Shown here piece after piece: positions 16,881-25,692 of a stretch of 64,000 nt of DNA. Positions within the stretch are counted from its first letter, which is position 1; each line of letters opens with the position of its first letter. The notes beneath the pieces are model-generated. The model did no database searches. It was not told where the DNA came from and saw only the letters and a program-made list of their open reading frames with translations. Made by a program: the position numbers and the translations under genes. Source of the stretch: Paracoccus alkanivorans (lineage in GTDB: Bacteria > Pseudomonadota > Alphaproteobacteria > Rhodobacterales > Rhodobacteraceae); contig NZ_QOKZ01000003.1 in assembly GCF_003697785.1 (NCBI RefSeq), forward strand, positions 553,144-617,143, given 5' to 3'.

Positions 16881-18185
16881 ATGGATAGCGTAACCATCCC
16901 TGTCGTCGCGCTTCTGCTGAGCCTTCTTGTCTTCCTCGGTTCCGGTGTCTGGATCGCGCTTTCGCTGCTGGCTGTCTCGGTGGTGATGTTCTTCTTCTTT
17001 ACGCCGGTTGATGCGGGACCGATTCTTGCCTCGACCATGTGGGATGCAAGCTGGAACTGGGCGCTGACGGCCCTGCCGCTGTTCATCTGGATGGGCGAGA
17101 TCCTGATGCGCTCGGGACTGTCGGCCAACCTGTTTCGCGGATTGTCCCCCTGGGTCGGGCGGCTTCCCGGAGGCCTGCTGCATGTCAATGTCGTTGGCTG
17201 CGGGGTTATGGCCGCGGTGTCCGGGTCGTCGGCTGTCACCTGCGCTACTGTCGGGCGGATGACCGTGCCCGAGTTGCGAAAGCGTAATTACGACACCCGC
17301 ATGATGGTCGGTTCGCTGGCAGGGGCGGGAACCTTTGGCCTGCTGATCCCGCCATCGATCATCATGATCGTCTATGGCGTGATCGCACAGCAATCCGTCG
17401 CCCGCCTGTTCGTGGCCGGGATCGTCCCCGGGCTGGTGCTGATTCTGCTGTTTTCGGGCTATATCGCCCTGTGGTCGATCCTCAACCCCGAGCGACGTGG
17501 AGAAAGCCCGGAGCGCGTTCCTTTCATGCAGAAGCTGAAGGCGTCGAGGGATCTGATCCCGGTGGTGCTGTTGATCCTGGCGATCATCGGCTCGATCTAT
17601 CGGGGGCTGGCCACACCGACCGAAGCGGCTTCCATCGGCATATTGGGGGCGTTCCTGCTTTCGGTCCTGAACGGCACGATGAGCCGCCGCATGTTCATGG
17701 ACAGCTTGCTGGCTGCCACGCGCATTTCTTGCATGATTTCCTTTATCATTGCCTGCGCCGCCTGCTTGTCCATAGCTGTCGGGTTCGCCGACATTCCCCG
17801 CGTGGTGGCGTCATGGGTCGCGAGCCTGGAACTGTCGCCGATGATGCTGATCGCGGTGCTGACGTTGTTTTTTCTGATCCTCGGCTGCTTTCTGGAAGGG
17901 ATCTCGATTCTGGTCCTGTCCAGTTCGGTGGTACTGCCGATGGTGGATGCGGCGGGGATCGACCTGATCTGGTTCGGGATCTTCGCTGTGATCGTGATCG
18001 AATGCGCGCAGATCACCCCGCCGGTCGGGTTCAATCTGATCGTGCTGAAATCGATGACCGGCAGGGGCATAGGACAGGTGGCCCGGGACACGCTGCCTTT
18101 CCTGTTCATCCTGCTTGCCGCGATTGCCCTGTTCGCGCTGTTCCCAGGGCTGGTCACCTTCCTGCCGAACCTGATGTATCAGTGA
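16881..18185 (+). CDS. dctM: TRAP transporter large permease (DctM family)
   Basis: A 434-residue inner-membrane protein with about twelve hydrophobic segments. Family signatures include GVMAAVSGSSAVTCATVGRMTVPEL, AGAGTFGLLIPPSIIMIVYG, TPTEAASIGILGAF and ECAQITPPVGFNLIVLKSM (longer motifs read from 17209, 17323 and 18000). It ends the dctPQM operon and is followed by a strong hairpin. It is the ion-coupled translocation subunit. Confidence 0.9.
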   Translation: MDSVTIPVVALLLSLLVFLGSGVWIALSLLAVSVVMFFFFTPVDAGPILASTMWDASWNWALTALPLFIWMGEILMRSGLSANLFRGLSPWVGRLPGGLLHVNVVGCGVMAAVSGSSAVTCATVGRMTVPELRKRNYDTRMMVGSLAGAGTFGLLIPPSIIMIVYGVIAQQSVARLFVAGIVPGLVLILLFSGYIALWSILNPERRGESPERVPFMQKLKASRDLIPVVLLILAIIGSIYRGLATPTEAASIGILGAFLLSVLNGTMSRRMFMDSLLAATRISCMISFIIACAACLSIAVGFADIPRVVASWVASLELSPMMLIAVLTLFFLILGCFLEGISILVLSSSVVLPMVDAAGIDLIWFGIFAVIVIECAQITPPVGFNLIVLKSMTGRGIGQVARDTLPFLFILLAAIALFALFPGLVTFLPNLMYQ

Positions 18186-18191
18186 CCGGTT

Positions 18192-18233
18192 CGCCAGGGC
18201 TTGCGGGCATTCCGAACCCCACAAGCCCTGGCG
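18192..18233. terminator. 12-bp perfect hairpin between dctM and the convergent transglycosylase gene
   Basis: CGCCAGGGCTTG (18192-18203) pairs perfectly with CAAGCCCTGGCG (18222-18233) around an 18-nt loop, 7 nt after the dctM stop. The converging gene ends at 18256, so this is likely a bidirectional terminator. Confidence 0.75.
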
Positions 18234-18255
18234 TTGCTGTCAGCGATTATCCGGC

Positions 18256-19512
18256 TCAGCGGCGAAGCTGGTCCAGCACGATCGAGGTCGGATAGCCGTC
18301 CGGTGTTACCCCGATCGAGCGTTGGAAGGCGGCGACGGCTTCCATGGTGCCCGAACCGAACAGCCCGTCGATCTCGCCGTCATAGAAGCCCTTGGCGCGC
18401 AGGCGCTTCTGGATCTCCTCGCGTTCCGAGCTGCTCAGCGGCCGGTCGTTGCGCGGCCAGCTTCCCTGGATGCCGGAACGCCCGGCGATCCGCTCGCCAA
18501 GGAAGGCTACGCCGAGGGCGTAATTGTCCGAATTGTTGTAGCGCAGGATCGAGCGGAAATTGTCGAGGATCAGGAAGGCCGGACCTTTCGCCCCCGCTGG
18601 CATGATGATCGAACCATTGCCCGAAGGCAGGCTGCCGCCACCCATCCGCCGGACGCCCTGCGACGCCCAGGAATCGCTGGAGCGGCGGGTGCCCTTGCCG
18701 ATCAGGCTGTAGTTGAAGCCGGAGGGCAGCTGAACCTCGGCCCCCCAGGCCTGACCACGCTGCCAGCCGTTGCGGGCAAGGTAAGCGGCAGTCGAAGCCA
18801 GCGAGTCGGTCGGATCCTCGGACCAGATGTCGCGGCGGCCATCGCCGGTGAAATCGACGGCATATTCAAGATAGGAGGTCGGCATGAACTGGGTATGTCC
18901 CATCGCGCCCGCCCAGCTGCCCAGCATATGCTCGGGATCGATATCGCCTGCCTGCAGGATCTTGAGCGCGGCGATGAGCTGGTTCTGGAACATCTCGCCC
19001 CGGCGGCCGTCATAAGCCAGCGTGGCCAGCGACGGGATGATCTGCATCTTGCCGCGATTGGCGCCGAAATTCGACTCCATCCCCCAGACCGCCAGCACGA
19101 TCTCGCGTGGGACGCCGTAGCGGGACTCGATGGCGCTCAATGTTCCGTCGAACTGTCCGGCCTTCTGGCGTCCGGTCGAAATGCGGGAATCCGAAACGGC
19201 GCTGTCCAGGTAGAGCCAGACGGGGCGCGAGAATTCCGCCTGCTTGCGGTCCAGCCGGATGACATCGGGATTATAGCGCGCGATGCGCATGGCCCGGTCA
19301 TAAGTGCCGGCGGAAATGCCCGATGACAACGCGCGAGGGCGGAAGGACTGAATGAATCTTTGCAGGCCGGCTTCGTCGCCCGGATCCGCGGCGGGGATCG
19401 CGTCCGGCGTGACCTGCGCGCCCGAGCCGCCCGGCGTGCGGGCATAAGGGCCAGCACAGGAGGCCACGGCACCGATCAGTGCGGCGGAAAGAATAAATCG
19501 GGAAATTGTCAT
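18256..19512 (-). CDS. lytic murein transglycosylase (MltB-type) lipoprotein with peptidoglycan-binding domain
   Basis: A 418-residue protein. The N-terminus is a lipoprotein signal (lipobox AVASC at about residues 16-20). The catalytic domain carries VLAVWGMESNFGANRG, where Glu is the catalytic acid, and GSWAGAMGHTQFMPTSYLEYAVDFTGDGRRDIW (from about 18928 downward), as in MltB. Residues about 355-418 form a peptidoglycan-binding domain 1 (IQKRLRAKGFYDGEIDGLFGSGTMEAVAAFQ in the tail). It cleaves glycan strands to anhydromuropeptides and would be anchored in the outer membrane. It is a single-gene unit, convergent with dctM. Confidence 0.9.
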   Translation of the reverse strand: MTISRFILSAALIGAVASCAGPYARTPGGSGAQVTPDAIPAADPGDEAGLQRFIQSFRPRALSSGISAGTYDRAMRIARYNPDVIRLDRKQAEFSRPVWLYLDSAVSDSRISTGRQKAGQFDGTLSAIESRYGVPREIVLAVWGMESNFGANRGKMQIIPSLATLAYDGRRGEMFQNQLIAALKILQAGDIDPEHMLGSWAGAMGHTQFMPTSYLEYAVDFTGDGRRDIWSEDPTDSLASTAAYLARNGWQRGQAWGAEVQLPSGFNYSLIGKGTRRSSDSWASQGVRRMGGGSLPSGNGSIIMPAGAKGPAFLILDNFRSILRYNNSDNYALGVAFLGERIAGRSGIQGSWPRNDRPLSSSEREEIQKRLRAKGFYDGEIDGLFGSGTMEAVAAFQRSIGVTPDGYPTSIVLDQLRR

Positions 19513-19614
19513 GTCGATCGCCTGTTCGTGACTGCTGCAGTTATAATTGTGATCGAGTGTAACGAAACCGTTTCGACTTGGATAGAGGCGCGAAAGCGCT
19601 TCGGCGAGACTTTG

Positions 19615-19944
19615 TCAGCTTTCGTCGCTGCTGCCTTCACAGCCTTTGAAAAAGGGTTGCATCTGGGCGATGATCACGGCGTTCTCGTCGCGCGCACGGT
19701 CCATCAGGGCGCGTTCGTCACCGTCGATCTCGTGCCCCTCGGCCAGCCGTTCATCCAGCGTGCCATAGCCGGTGACGTCCAGCGGCGACATCTCGGCCTG
19801 TTTCAGGATCGCCACGGTCTCGCGCACGGCCTCGGCCTCATCGCGCCCTGCCGCGTAGCACATCAACGCCGCGCCGGTGGAGCCGTCGGGCAGGCCGTCG
19901 CCCTTGCTGCGGCCGACCTCTACGAGCAGGGTATAGACATTCAT
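19615..19944 (-). CDS. conserved-looking hypothetical protein
   Basis: A 109-residue acidic cytoplasmic protein. It begins MNVYTLLVEVGRSKGDGLPDGSTG and carries the segment AAGRDEAEAVRETVAILKQAEMSPLDVTGYG, which looks like a two-stranded/helical ACT- or ferredoxin-like fold. AAGGAG precedes the ATG at 19944. I do not recognise the family. It is between the transglycosylase gene (same strand, 103 nt downstream) and the divergent YbaK gene. Confidence 0.6.
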   Translation of the reverse strand: MNVYTLLVEVGRSKGDGLPDGSTGAALMCYAAGRDEAEAVRETVAILKQAEMSPLDVTGYGTLDERLAEGHEIDGDERALMDRARDENAVIIAQMQPFFKGCEGSSDES

Positions 19945-19986
19945 GGCGGGGCTCCTTGCCGTCAGCGTGGTGTTCTGTCGACCATG

Positions 19987-20010
19987 CAGGATATTTACAT
20001 GAAGAAGAAG
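19987..20010 (+). repeat. tail-like fragment of the intergenic hairpin-tail repeat (copy D, partial)
   Basis: GGATATTTACATGAAGAAGAA resembles the conserved tail (GGTATTT-N5-AAGAAGAA) of the repeats at 34.3, 44.1 and 46.9 kb, but there is no clear GC hairpin in front. A degenerate copy or chance similarity. Confidence 0.35.
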
Positions 20011-20072
20011 GGGCGGGCTGGTCTGTGGCTGCGGACGGGGATAGGTTCGCGCGAAAGAATACGGAGGGGCGG

Positions 20073-20543
20073 ATGAGCAAGAGCCTGGCACGTGTCAAGG
20101 CGGCGCTGGAAGCGGCGGGCGAGCCTGTCGAGGTGCTGGAGATGGAAGAATCCACGCGCACTGCCGCAGAGGCGGCGGCTGCGGCGGGTTGCGAATTGGA
20201 CCAGATTGCCAAATCGATCATCTTTCGCGGCGAGCAAAGCGGTCATGTCGTCCTGTTCCTGACCGCCGGGGGCAACCGGGTGGACCCCGGGAAGGCGGCG
20301 ACGGTGGCCGGGCAACCCTTGGGCAAGGCGGATGCGGCACTGATCCGTGCCGAGACGGGATTTGCCATTGGCGGCGTGGCCCCGGTCGGGCATCTCAAGC
20401 CGGTGACGGCGTTTTACGATCCGCGGCTGTCGGATTTCGACAAGGTCTGGGCGGCAGCGGGCACGCCGCGCCATATCTTTGCCATCGCACCCGGGCGGCT
20501 ATTGGCGCTGACCGGAGCGAAACCTGCGGATTTCACCACCTGA
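20073..20543 (+). CDS. YbaK/EbsC-family aminoacyl-tRNA deacylase
   Basis: A 156-residue YbaK-fold protein. The family core is visible as AAAAAGCELDQIAKSIIFRG, LTAGGNRVDPGKAA and FAIGGVAPVGH, where GGVxPxGH is the signature, and the Lys in AKSIIF is the conserved catalytic lysine. Family members hydrolyse misacylated tRNAs, mainly Cys-tRNA(Pro). ATG 20073 is chosen for its GGAGGGG site. It lies 28 nt upstream of an aldo/keto reductase gene and may be co-transcribed with it. Cytoplasmic. Confidence 0.85.
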   Translation: MSKSLARVKAALEAAGEPVEVLEMEESTRTAAEAAAAAGCELDQIAKSIIFRGEQSGHVVLFLTAGGNRVDPGKAATVAGQPLGKADAALIRAETGFAIGGVAPVGHLKPVTAFYDPRLSDFDKVWAAAGTPRHIFAIAPGRLLALTGAKPADFTT

Positions 20544-20571
20544 ACCATAGTATTTCATAAAGGAGGATTAC

Positions 20572-21396
20572 ATGCAGCAACCCATGATGACCCTGAATGA
20601 CGGGCGGCAGATGCCGCAGATAGGGTTGGGCGTCTGGCAGATGCCTGCGGATGAAACCGCCGCCGCGGTAGGCGAGGCGCTTCGCAACGGATACCGGCTG
20701 ATCGACGGCGCGGCGCGTTATGAGAACGAGGCGGGGCTGGGACAGGCGGTGCGCGATTCCGAACTGCCGCGCGAGGAGATCTTCGTCACCTCGAAGCTCT
20801 GGAACGATCAGCAGGGGCGGGACAAGGCGCTGCGCGGTTTCGATGCCACGATGGAACGGTTGGGACTGGATTACCTGGACCTCTACCTGATCCACTGGCC
20901 GGTGCCGGCGCAGGACCTGTATGTCGAGACCTGGAAGGCGCTGATCGGTCTGCGCGACGAGGGGCGGGTGAAATCGATAGGCGTGGCGAATTTCCACGAG
21001 CCGCATCTGACCCGGCTGATCGACGAGACCGGCGTCGTTCCCGCATTGAACCAGATCGAATTGCACCCGGCATTGACGCAGGCGCAGATGCGGGCGGTGA
21101 ACAAGCGGTTGGGAATCGTCACGCAGAGCTGGTCTCCCTTGGGGCGTGGGGCGGATTTCGAGGCGGGACCCGTGACGGAGATCGCGGCGAGACTTGGGGC
21201 GGAACCGGCGCAAGTCATCATCGCGTGGCATCTGGCGCACGGGCTTTCGGTGATTCCGAAATCCCAGAACCCCGGACGGCAGCGGCAGAATCTGGCCGCG
21301 CTGGAATTGCGGCTGAGCGATGCCGATATCGCCGCCATCGATGCGCTCGACCGAGATATCCGGACCGGACCCGATCCCGAAATGTTCGGTGGCTGA
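20572..21396 (+). CDS. aldo/keto reductase (2,5-diketo-D-gluconate reductase type)
   Basis: A 274-residue (beta/alpha)8 NADPH-dependent reductase. GYRLIDGAARYENEAGLG gives the catalytic Asp and Tyr; TSKLWNDQQG contains the catalytic Lys; LIHWP contains the catalytic His; the C-terminal VIPKSQNPGRQRQNL is the NADPH-phosphate site. AAGGAGG precedes the ATG. It is close to YbaK upstream and directly abuts the convergent formamidase gene. The natural substrate is unknown; small carbonyl detoxification or keto-sugar reduction are both plausible. Confidence 0.85.
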   Translation: MQQPMMTLNDGRQMPQIGLGVWQMPADETAAAVGEALRNGYRLIDGAARYENEAGLGQAVRDSELPREEIFVTSKLWNDQQGRDKALRGFDATMERLGLDYLDLYLIHWPVPAQDLYVETWKALIGLRDEGRVKSIGVANFHEPHLTRLIDETGVVPALNQIELHPALTQAQMRAVNKRLGIVTQSWSPLGRGADFEAGPVTEIAARLGAEPAQVIIAWHLAHGLSVIPKSQNPGRQRQNLAALELRLSDADIAAIDALDRDIRTGPDPEMFGG

Positions 21397-22185
21397 TCAG
21401 GCCAGCAAGGTCCGGGTCATGGGGCTATCTGGGAGGGTCAGTGGCTCGATGATGTCATAGTGATGGCGTCCGGGCTCGATGACGCAATCGGTCGCAGCCC
21501 CCAGACCGGCCCAGATATCGGCCAGCAGGCGGGCTTGGCGGATGAATTCCGGCCGCTCCGCCGCGCCGACCCATGTGGTGACGGGGATATCCGCGCACGG
21601 CGCGAGCAGGACGGGGCTTTCGGCAGCCGCTTCGGCGTCACCGATGGCCAGCGTATCGTTCATCGCGGTTCGCATCATCGGCCGCAGATCCCCGAGCGGC
21701 GAGATCGGCAGGCAACAGCGGACCCGCGCCGCTACCGCATCGGGCAGGGTACCGTCATCGCAGATCATCCGTGCCGCCAGATGCCCTCCGGCGGAATGCC
21801 CGGTGATTGCCAGCGGTCCCGGAATGCGTTCAGCGGCCGAAGTAACTGCCGCTGCGACCTCTCGGGTCATTTGCGAGATCCGCGCCCTCGGGGCCAGCGT
21901 ATAGGCCGGCATCGCCACCGCCCAGCCCCGCGCCAGCGGCCCGGCAGCCAGATGCGACCATGCCGCAGGCGAGGTTCTCATCCAGAAACCGCCATGAATG
22001 AATACGGCAAGCCCCTTTGGCGTGGTATCGGGCAGGAACAGATCGCCGCTGCTCAGTTCTTCCCGCCGAGCGGTTGCCCGGAACGCGGCGGCGGCGGCTT
22101 CCCATTGCGCCGGGAAATCCTCGCCCCGGGGGATATGGATTCCATTCGCATAGGCGTCATCCCAATCCTTGACCTGGTACAGCAT
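21397..22185 (-). CDS. alpha/beta hydrolase, probable kynurenine formamidase
   Basis: A 262-residue hydrolase. HGGFW at residues 64-68 and GHSAGG (nucleophile Ser131) match the alpha/beta-type arylformamidase group, which includes yeast Bna7 and vertebrate AFMID, rather than the cyclase-like KynB. The C-terminal His lies in RHHYDIIE. It is divergent from kynureninase with 98 nt between them. That supports hydrolysis of N-formylkynurenine to kynurenine in tryptophan breakdown. The call depends partly on this neighbourhood; a generic esterase is the alternative. Confidence 0.7.
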   Translation of the reverse strand: MLYQVKDWDDAYANGIHIPRGEDFPAQWEAAAAAFRATARREELSSGDLFLPDTTPKGLAVFIHGGFWMRTSPAAWSHLAAGPLARGWAVAMPAYTLAPRARISQMTREVAAAVTSAAERIPGPLAITGHSAGGHLAARMICDDGTLPDAVAARVRCCLPISPLGDLRPMMRTAMNDTLAIGDAEAAAESPVLLAPCADIPVTTWVGAAERPEFIRQARLLADIWAGLGAATDCVIEPGRHHYDIIEPLTLPDSPMTRTLLA

Positions 22186-22283
22186 CCGTGTGACCTCCTC
22201 TTCCGGTGCGGCGATCCCGCTGCTAACGTCGATCCCGGACAGTGTGAAGAAACTGTTTGACGAAGCGAGAACAGGGGAACCGT

Positions 22284-23471
22284 ATGACCGATTTCATCAG
22301 GACCCGGCAAGCCTTTCACCTGCCCGAGGGGGTGACTTACCTGGACGGCAACTCCCTTGGGCCGATGCCTGTTGCCGCGAAAGAGCGGGTTTCCCGGATG
22401 ATGGCCGAGGAATGGTCCGAGATGCTGATCACCGGCTGGAACCGGGCGGGCTGGTATGTGCAGCCGCGCAAGGTAGGCGACCGGATCGCCCGGTTGATCG
22501 GGGCGGGATCGGGCGAGGTGGTGATGGGCGACACGCTGTCGATCAAGGTCTTCCAGGCGGTCAGCGCGGCGCGTGCCCTGCGGCCCGAGCGGCGGGTGAT
22601 CCTGTCGGATAACGGTAATTTTCCCTCGGATCTCTATGTGGCAGAGGGTCTGGCCCGGGCGGTTGACGCGGAATTGCGGGTGGTCGCGCCCGAAGAGGTC
22701 GAGCACGCGATCGACGATCAACTGGCAGTGCTGATGATTACCGAGGTTGATTACCGCACCGGCCGCCGCCACGACATGAAGGCGCTGACCGCCCGCGCGC
22801 ATCAGGTCGGTGCGCTGACTGTCTGGGATCTGGCGCATTCGGCGGGCGCTGTCGATGTCGATTTGACTGGCGCTGATGCCGATTTCGCGGTGGGTTGCAC
22901 CTATAAGTATCTCAACGGTGGGCCCGGTGCCCCGGCCTTCATCTGGACTCACCCACGCCATGCCGACGCAGCGCAGCCGATCCTGCAGGGCTGGATGGGC
23001 CATGCCGCGCCCTTCGCCTTTGATTTGGGCTATACGCCCGCGCCGGGGATCGAGCGGATGCGGGTCGGCACGCCCCCGGTCATTGCCATGACGGCGCTGG
23101 ATGCGGCGCTGGATATCTGGGACGGGGTGGAACTGGCTGACCTGAGGGCGCGCTCGGTCGAACTGACCGAGGCCTTCATCGCGGGCGTCGAGGCGAACTG
23201 TCCGGGCGTTACTCTGAACTCGCCTCGTGATCCGGACATGCGCGGCTCGCAGGTCAGTTTCCGTCATCCGCAGGGCTATGCGGTGATGCAGGCGCTGATC
23301 GCCGAAGGGGTGATCGGGGATTTCCGGGCGCCGGATGTGCTGCGCTTTGGATTCGCGCCGCTTTACAATGATTTGCAGGATGTGCAACGCGCGGTCGATA
23401 TATTGGCTCGGATTCTGCGCGAAGAAACCTGGGACCAGCCGCATTTTCACGAAAAAGCCGATGTGACGTAG
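22284..23471 (+). CDS. kynU: kynureninase
   Basis: A 395-residue PLP enzyme of fold type I that cleaves kynurenine to anthranilate and alanine. YLDGNSLGPMP near residue 19 is the N-terminal signature, WDLAHSAGAVDVDL holds the PLP-binding Asp region, and Lys208 in CTYKYLNGGPG forms the Schiff base. ATG 22284 is chosen because AGGGGAAC precedes it at good spacing. It is divergent from the formamidase gene. A small inverted repeat ACAGT-N8-ACTGT (22239-22256) lies in the shared promoter region. Tryptophan dioxygenase is not in the window. Confidence 0.9.
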   Translation: MTDFIRTRQAFHLPEGVTYLDGNSLGPMPVAAKERVSRMMAEEWSEMLITGWNRAGWYVQPRKVGDRIARLIGAGSGEVVMGDTLSIKVFQAVSAARALRPERRVILSDNGNFPSDLYVAEGLARAVDAELRVVAPEEVEHAIDDQLAVLMITEVDYRTGRRHDMKALTARAHQVGALTVWDLAHSAGAVDVDLTGADADFAVGCTYKYLNGGPGAPAFIWTHPRHADAAQPILQGWMGHAAPFAFDLGYTPAPGIERMRVGTPPVIAMTALDAALDIWDGVELADLRARSVELTEAFIAGVEANCPGVTLNSPRDPDMRGSQVSFRHPQGYAVMQALIAEGVIGDFRAPDVLRFGFAPLYNDLQDVQRAVDILARILREETWDQPHFHEKADVT

Positions 23472-23539
23472 GGGCAGAGGGCTTCTCATCGGAAAAATCC
23501 TGGCGCAAGAATTCATCGTTAACGGAACCCGGCACGGCC

Positions 23540-24595
23540 ATGCGAAATCTTGCCTTACTCTTGTTCGCTGCCTTGTCCGCCCCGGCCGGTTGGGCGGGGC
23601 AGGGCGATCTGCGGGTCGAATTCGTCACCGCAGAGGAAAAACCGCTGCTGCTGGATCTGCAATTGTCCGGCACGCTGGAAGCCAAGGACAGCGTCGATCT
23701 GGGCTTTCGCCAGAGCGGGCGTGTGACCGAGGTTCTGGTCGAGGAAGGTGACCGCATCGGCAAGGGCGATTCGCTGGCAAGGCTGGATTCCGTGCAGCAG
23801 GAGCAGGGCTTGAAAGTGGCCGAAGCCAACCTTGCCTCTGCCCGCGCCACGCAGGAGCAGGCGCGGCAGGCCAGCGAGCGCGCGACGGCCATGCTGGATC
23901 GCGGCGTGGGCACCCGGGCGGCCCGCGATCAGGCGGTCCAGGTGTTATCCGAAGCAAAAGGAGCGGTCGAACGCGCCGAAAGTAGCGTCGATCAGGCGCG
24001 GCGGGCACTGGATGACACTGTGCTGCGCGCGCCCGAGGCTTCGGTCGTGACCGGAAAGGACATGTCGCCGGGGCAGGTTGTCGCGGCTGCGCAGCCGGTG
24101 GTTTCACTGGCCAGTCTGGAAGGGCTGGAAGCCGTGTTCCGCTCGCCCGACCACCCTTTGCTTGATGATGCGATGGGCGCCGAGGTGCGGCTGTCGCCCA
24201 TCGATTTCGACGCGCGGGAGATGACCGGTGTAGTGACCGAAATCGCGCCGCTGGTCGATCCGGCCACCGGAACCGTCACCGTTCGTGCCGATGTCGAGGA
24301 CGGCCCCGAGGGCGTCGATCTGCTGGGCGCTGCCGTGCGCGGGCATCTGCGGGTGCGCAGCGACAGTGGTATCGTCGTTCCCTGGACCGCCTTGACCCGG
24401 CAGGGGGAGGCGGCGGCAGTCTGGGTCGTCGGTGATGGGAACCGGGTAAGCCTGTCTCCCGTCGAGATCAGCCATTTCTCGGACGGCGAGGTCTATCTGT
24501 CCGGAGGGATCGAGGCGGGACAGACCATCGTCGGCGCGGGATCGCAGCTATTGTATCCGGGCCGGCCGGTGGAACCGGCAGAGGTGCAGCCATGA
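23540..24595 (+). CDS. RND efflux periplasmic adaptor subunit (first of two)
   Basis: A 351-residue membrane-fusion protein with an N-terminal signal peptide (ending near GWAGQG). The lipoyl half-motifs lie around LEAKDSVDLGFRQSGRVTEVLVEEGDRIGKGDSLARLD (from 23679), a coiled-coil hairpin follows at about residues 90-150, and the beta-barrel domain comes after. It is the first gene of an adaptor-adaptor-pump operon, coupled to the next gene by an ATGA overlap. It links the inner-membrane pump to an outer-membrane channel, which is not encoded here. Confidence 0.85.
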   Translation: MRNLALLLFAALSAPAGWAGQGDLRVEFVTAEEKPLLLDLQLSGTLEAKDSVDLGFRQSGRVTEVLVEEGDRIGKGDSLARLDSVQQEQGLKVAEANLASARATQEQARQASERATAMLDRGVGTRAARDQAVQVLSEAKGAVERAESSVDQARRALDDTVLRAPEASVVTGKDMSPGQVVAAAQPVVSLASLEGLEAVFRSPDHPLLDDAMGAEVRLSPIDFDAREMTGVVTEIAPLVDPATGTVTVRADVEDGPEGVDLLGAAVRGHLRVRSDSGIVVPWTALTRQGEAAAVWVVGDGNRVSLSPVEISHFSDGEVYLSGGIEAGQTIVGAGSQLLYPGRPVEPAEVQP

Positions 24596-25692
24596 AGAGG
24601 ATCGTGGCACTGGCTTTGGCAGGCGTGATGGCGGCGCTTCCGGCGGCGGGGTTCGAATTGCCCGGCTGGCTTGGCTTTCACAGCGAGGCCGCGACAGAAG
24701 AGCCTCCGCGCCCGGTCGTGACCGAAATCGTCGAGGATCGCGGCGATGACGCGCGTTCGGTGCCGGGCATGATCGCCTCGAAAACGCAGGTGACGATGGC
24801 ATTTCAAACATTGGGACGGATGATTGCCCGTCATGTGGATCTGGGAGATGCGGTCGGGAAAGGACAGCTTCTGGCTGAACTGGCGACCGAAGATCTGGCC
24901 GCGACGACCCGTGCCGCCAGTGCGGCTGTAGATGCCGCAGAGGTGCAATTGTCGACCGCGCGCACGACGCTGGAGCGGACGCAGGCACTGGCCGAGCGTG
25001 GCGTGGCTTCGGATGCGCAGCTGGAACAGGCGCAGCAAACCATGGCAGCAGCGCTGGCCGCAGCGGACCAGGCCCGTTCCGAACTGGTTCAGGCGCAGGA
25101 TGCCGAAGGCTTCGCGAGGATGACCGCGCCTTTCGCGGGCGTCATCAGTGCGGTCTATGAGGCACAGGGGGCGGTGGTCGATGCCGGGGCGCCGATCGTG
25201 CAGCTCTCGGCGGATGATGCGCGCGAAGCGGTGATCGACCTGCCGGAGTCGGCGCTCGCGGCATTGCCGCGCGATGCCGTCTTTACGATCTGGCAGCGCA
25301 CCGATCCCGAGCGGACCTATACCGCGCCTCTCGACCGGATCGAGCCATTGGCCGATATCGCAACCCGCACGCGGCGGCTGCATCTGACCCTGCCTGCGGA
25401 TGCGTCCTTTCGGCTTGGCACGCTGATCCGTGCGCGTGTAGGTGCGCCAGGGGTGCCCGCGCTGACTCTGTCTGATGCGGCGCTGTTCGAACGCGACGGC
25501 CAGCCGCATGTCTGGCGTGTCCTGCGCGATGGCGACGGCGCCAGGGTCGAAGCGGTCGGTGTCGCCACAGGCCCAAGCTATCGCGGGCGGGTGCTGGTGA
25601 CGAAGGGGCTATCGGCAGGGGACGAAGTGGTGATCCGCGGTGTAAACTCGCTGCAGCCGGGGCAACCGGTCGGACGGAGGGTCGAACCGTGA
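24592..25692 (+). CDS. RND efflux periplasmic adaptor subunit (second of two)
   Basis: A 366-residue adaptor with a signal peptide (MKRIVALALAGVMAALPAAG). The hairpin region, at about residues 100-165, is rich in Ala/Gln/Glu, and lipoyl segments flank it (DLGDAVGKGQLLAELATED and FAGVISAVYEAQGAVVDAGAP). The start overlaps the previous stop (ATGA), and its own stop overlaps the pump gene start (GTGA). Two adaptors with one pump is the TriABC-type layout, in which both adaptors are needed. Confidence 0.85.
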   Translation: MKRIVALALAGVMAALPAAGFELPGWLGFHSEAATEEPPRPVVTEIVEDRGDDARSVPGMIASKTQVTMAFQTLGRMIARHVDLGDAVGKGQLLAELATEDLAATTRAASAAVDAAEVQLSTARTTLERTQALAERGVASDAQLEQAQQTMAAALAAADQARSELVQAQDAEGFARMTAPFAGVISAVYEAQGAVVDAGAPIVQLSADDAREAVIDLPESALAALPRDAVFTIWQRTDPERTYTAPLDRIEPLADIATRTRRLHLTLPADASFRLGTLIRARVGAPGVPALTLSDAALFERDGQPHVWRVLRDGDGARVEAVGVATGPSYRGRVLVTKGLSAGDEVVIRGVNSLQPGQPVGRRVEP

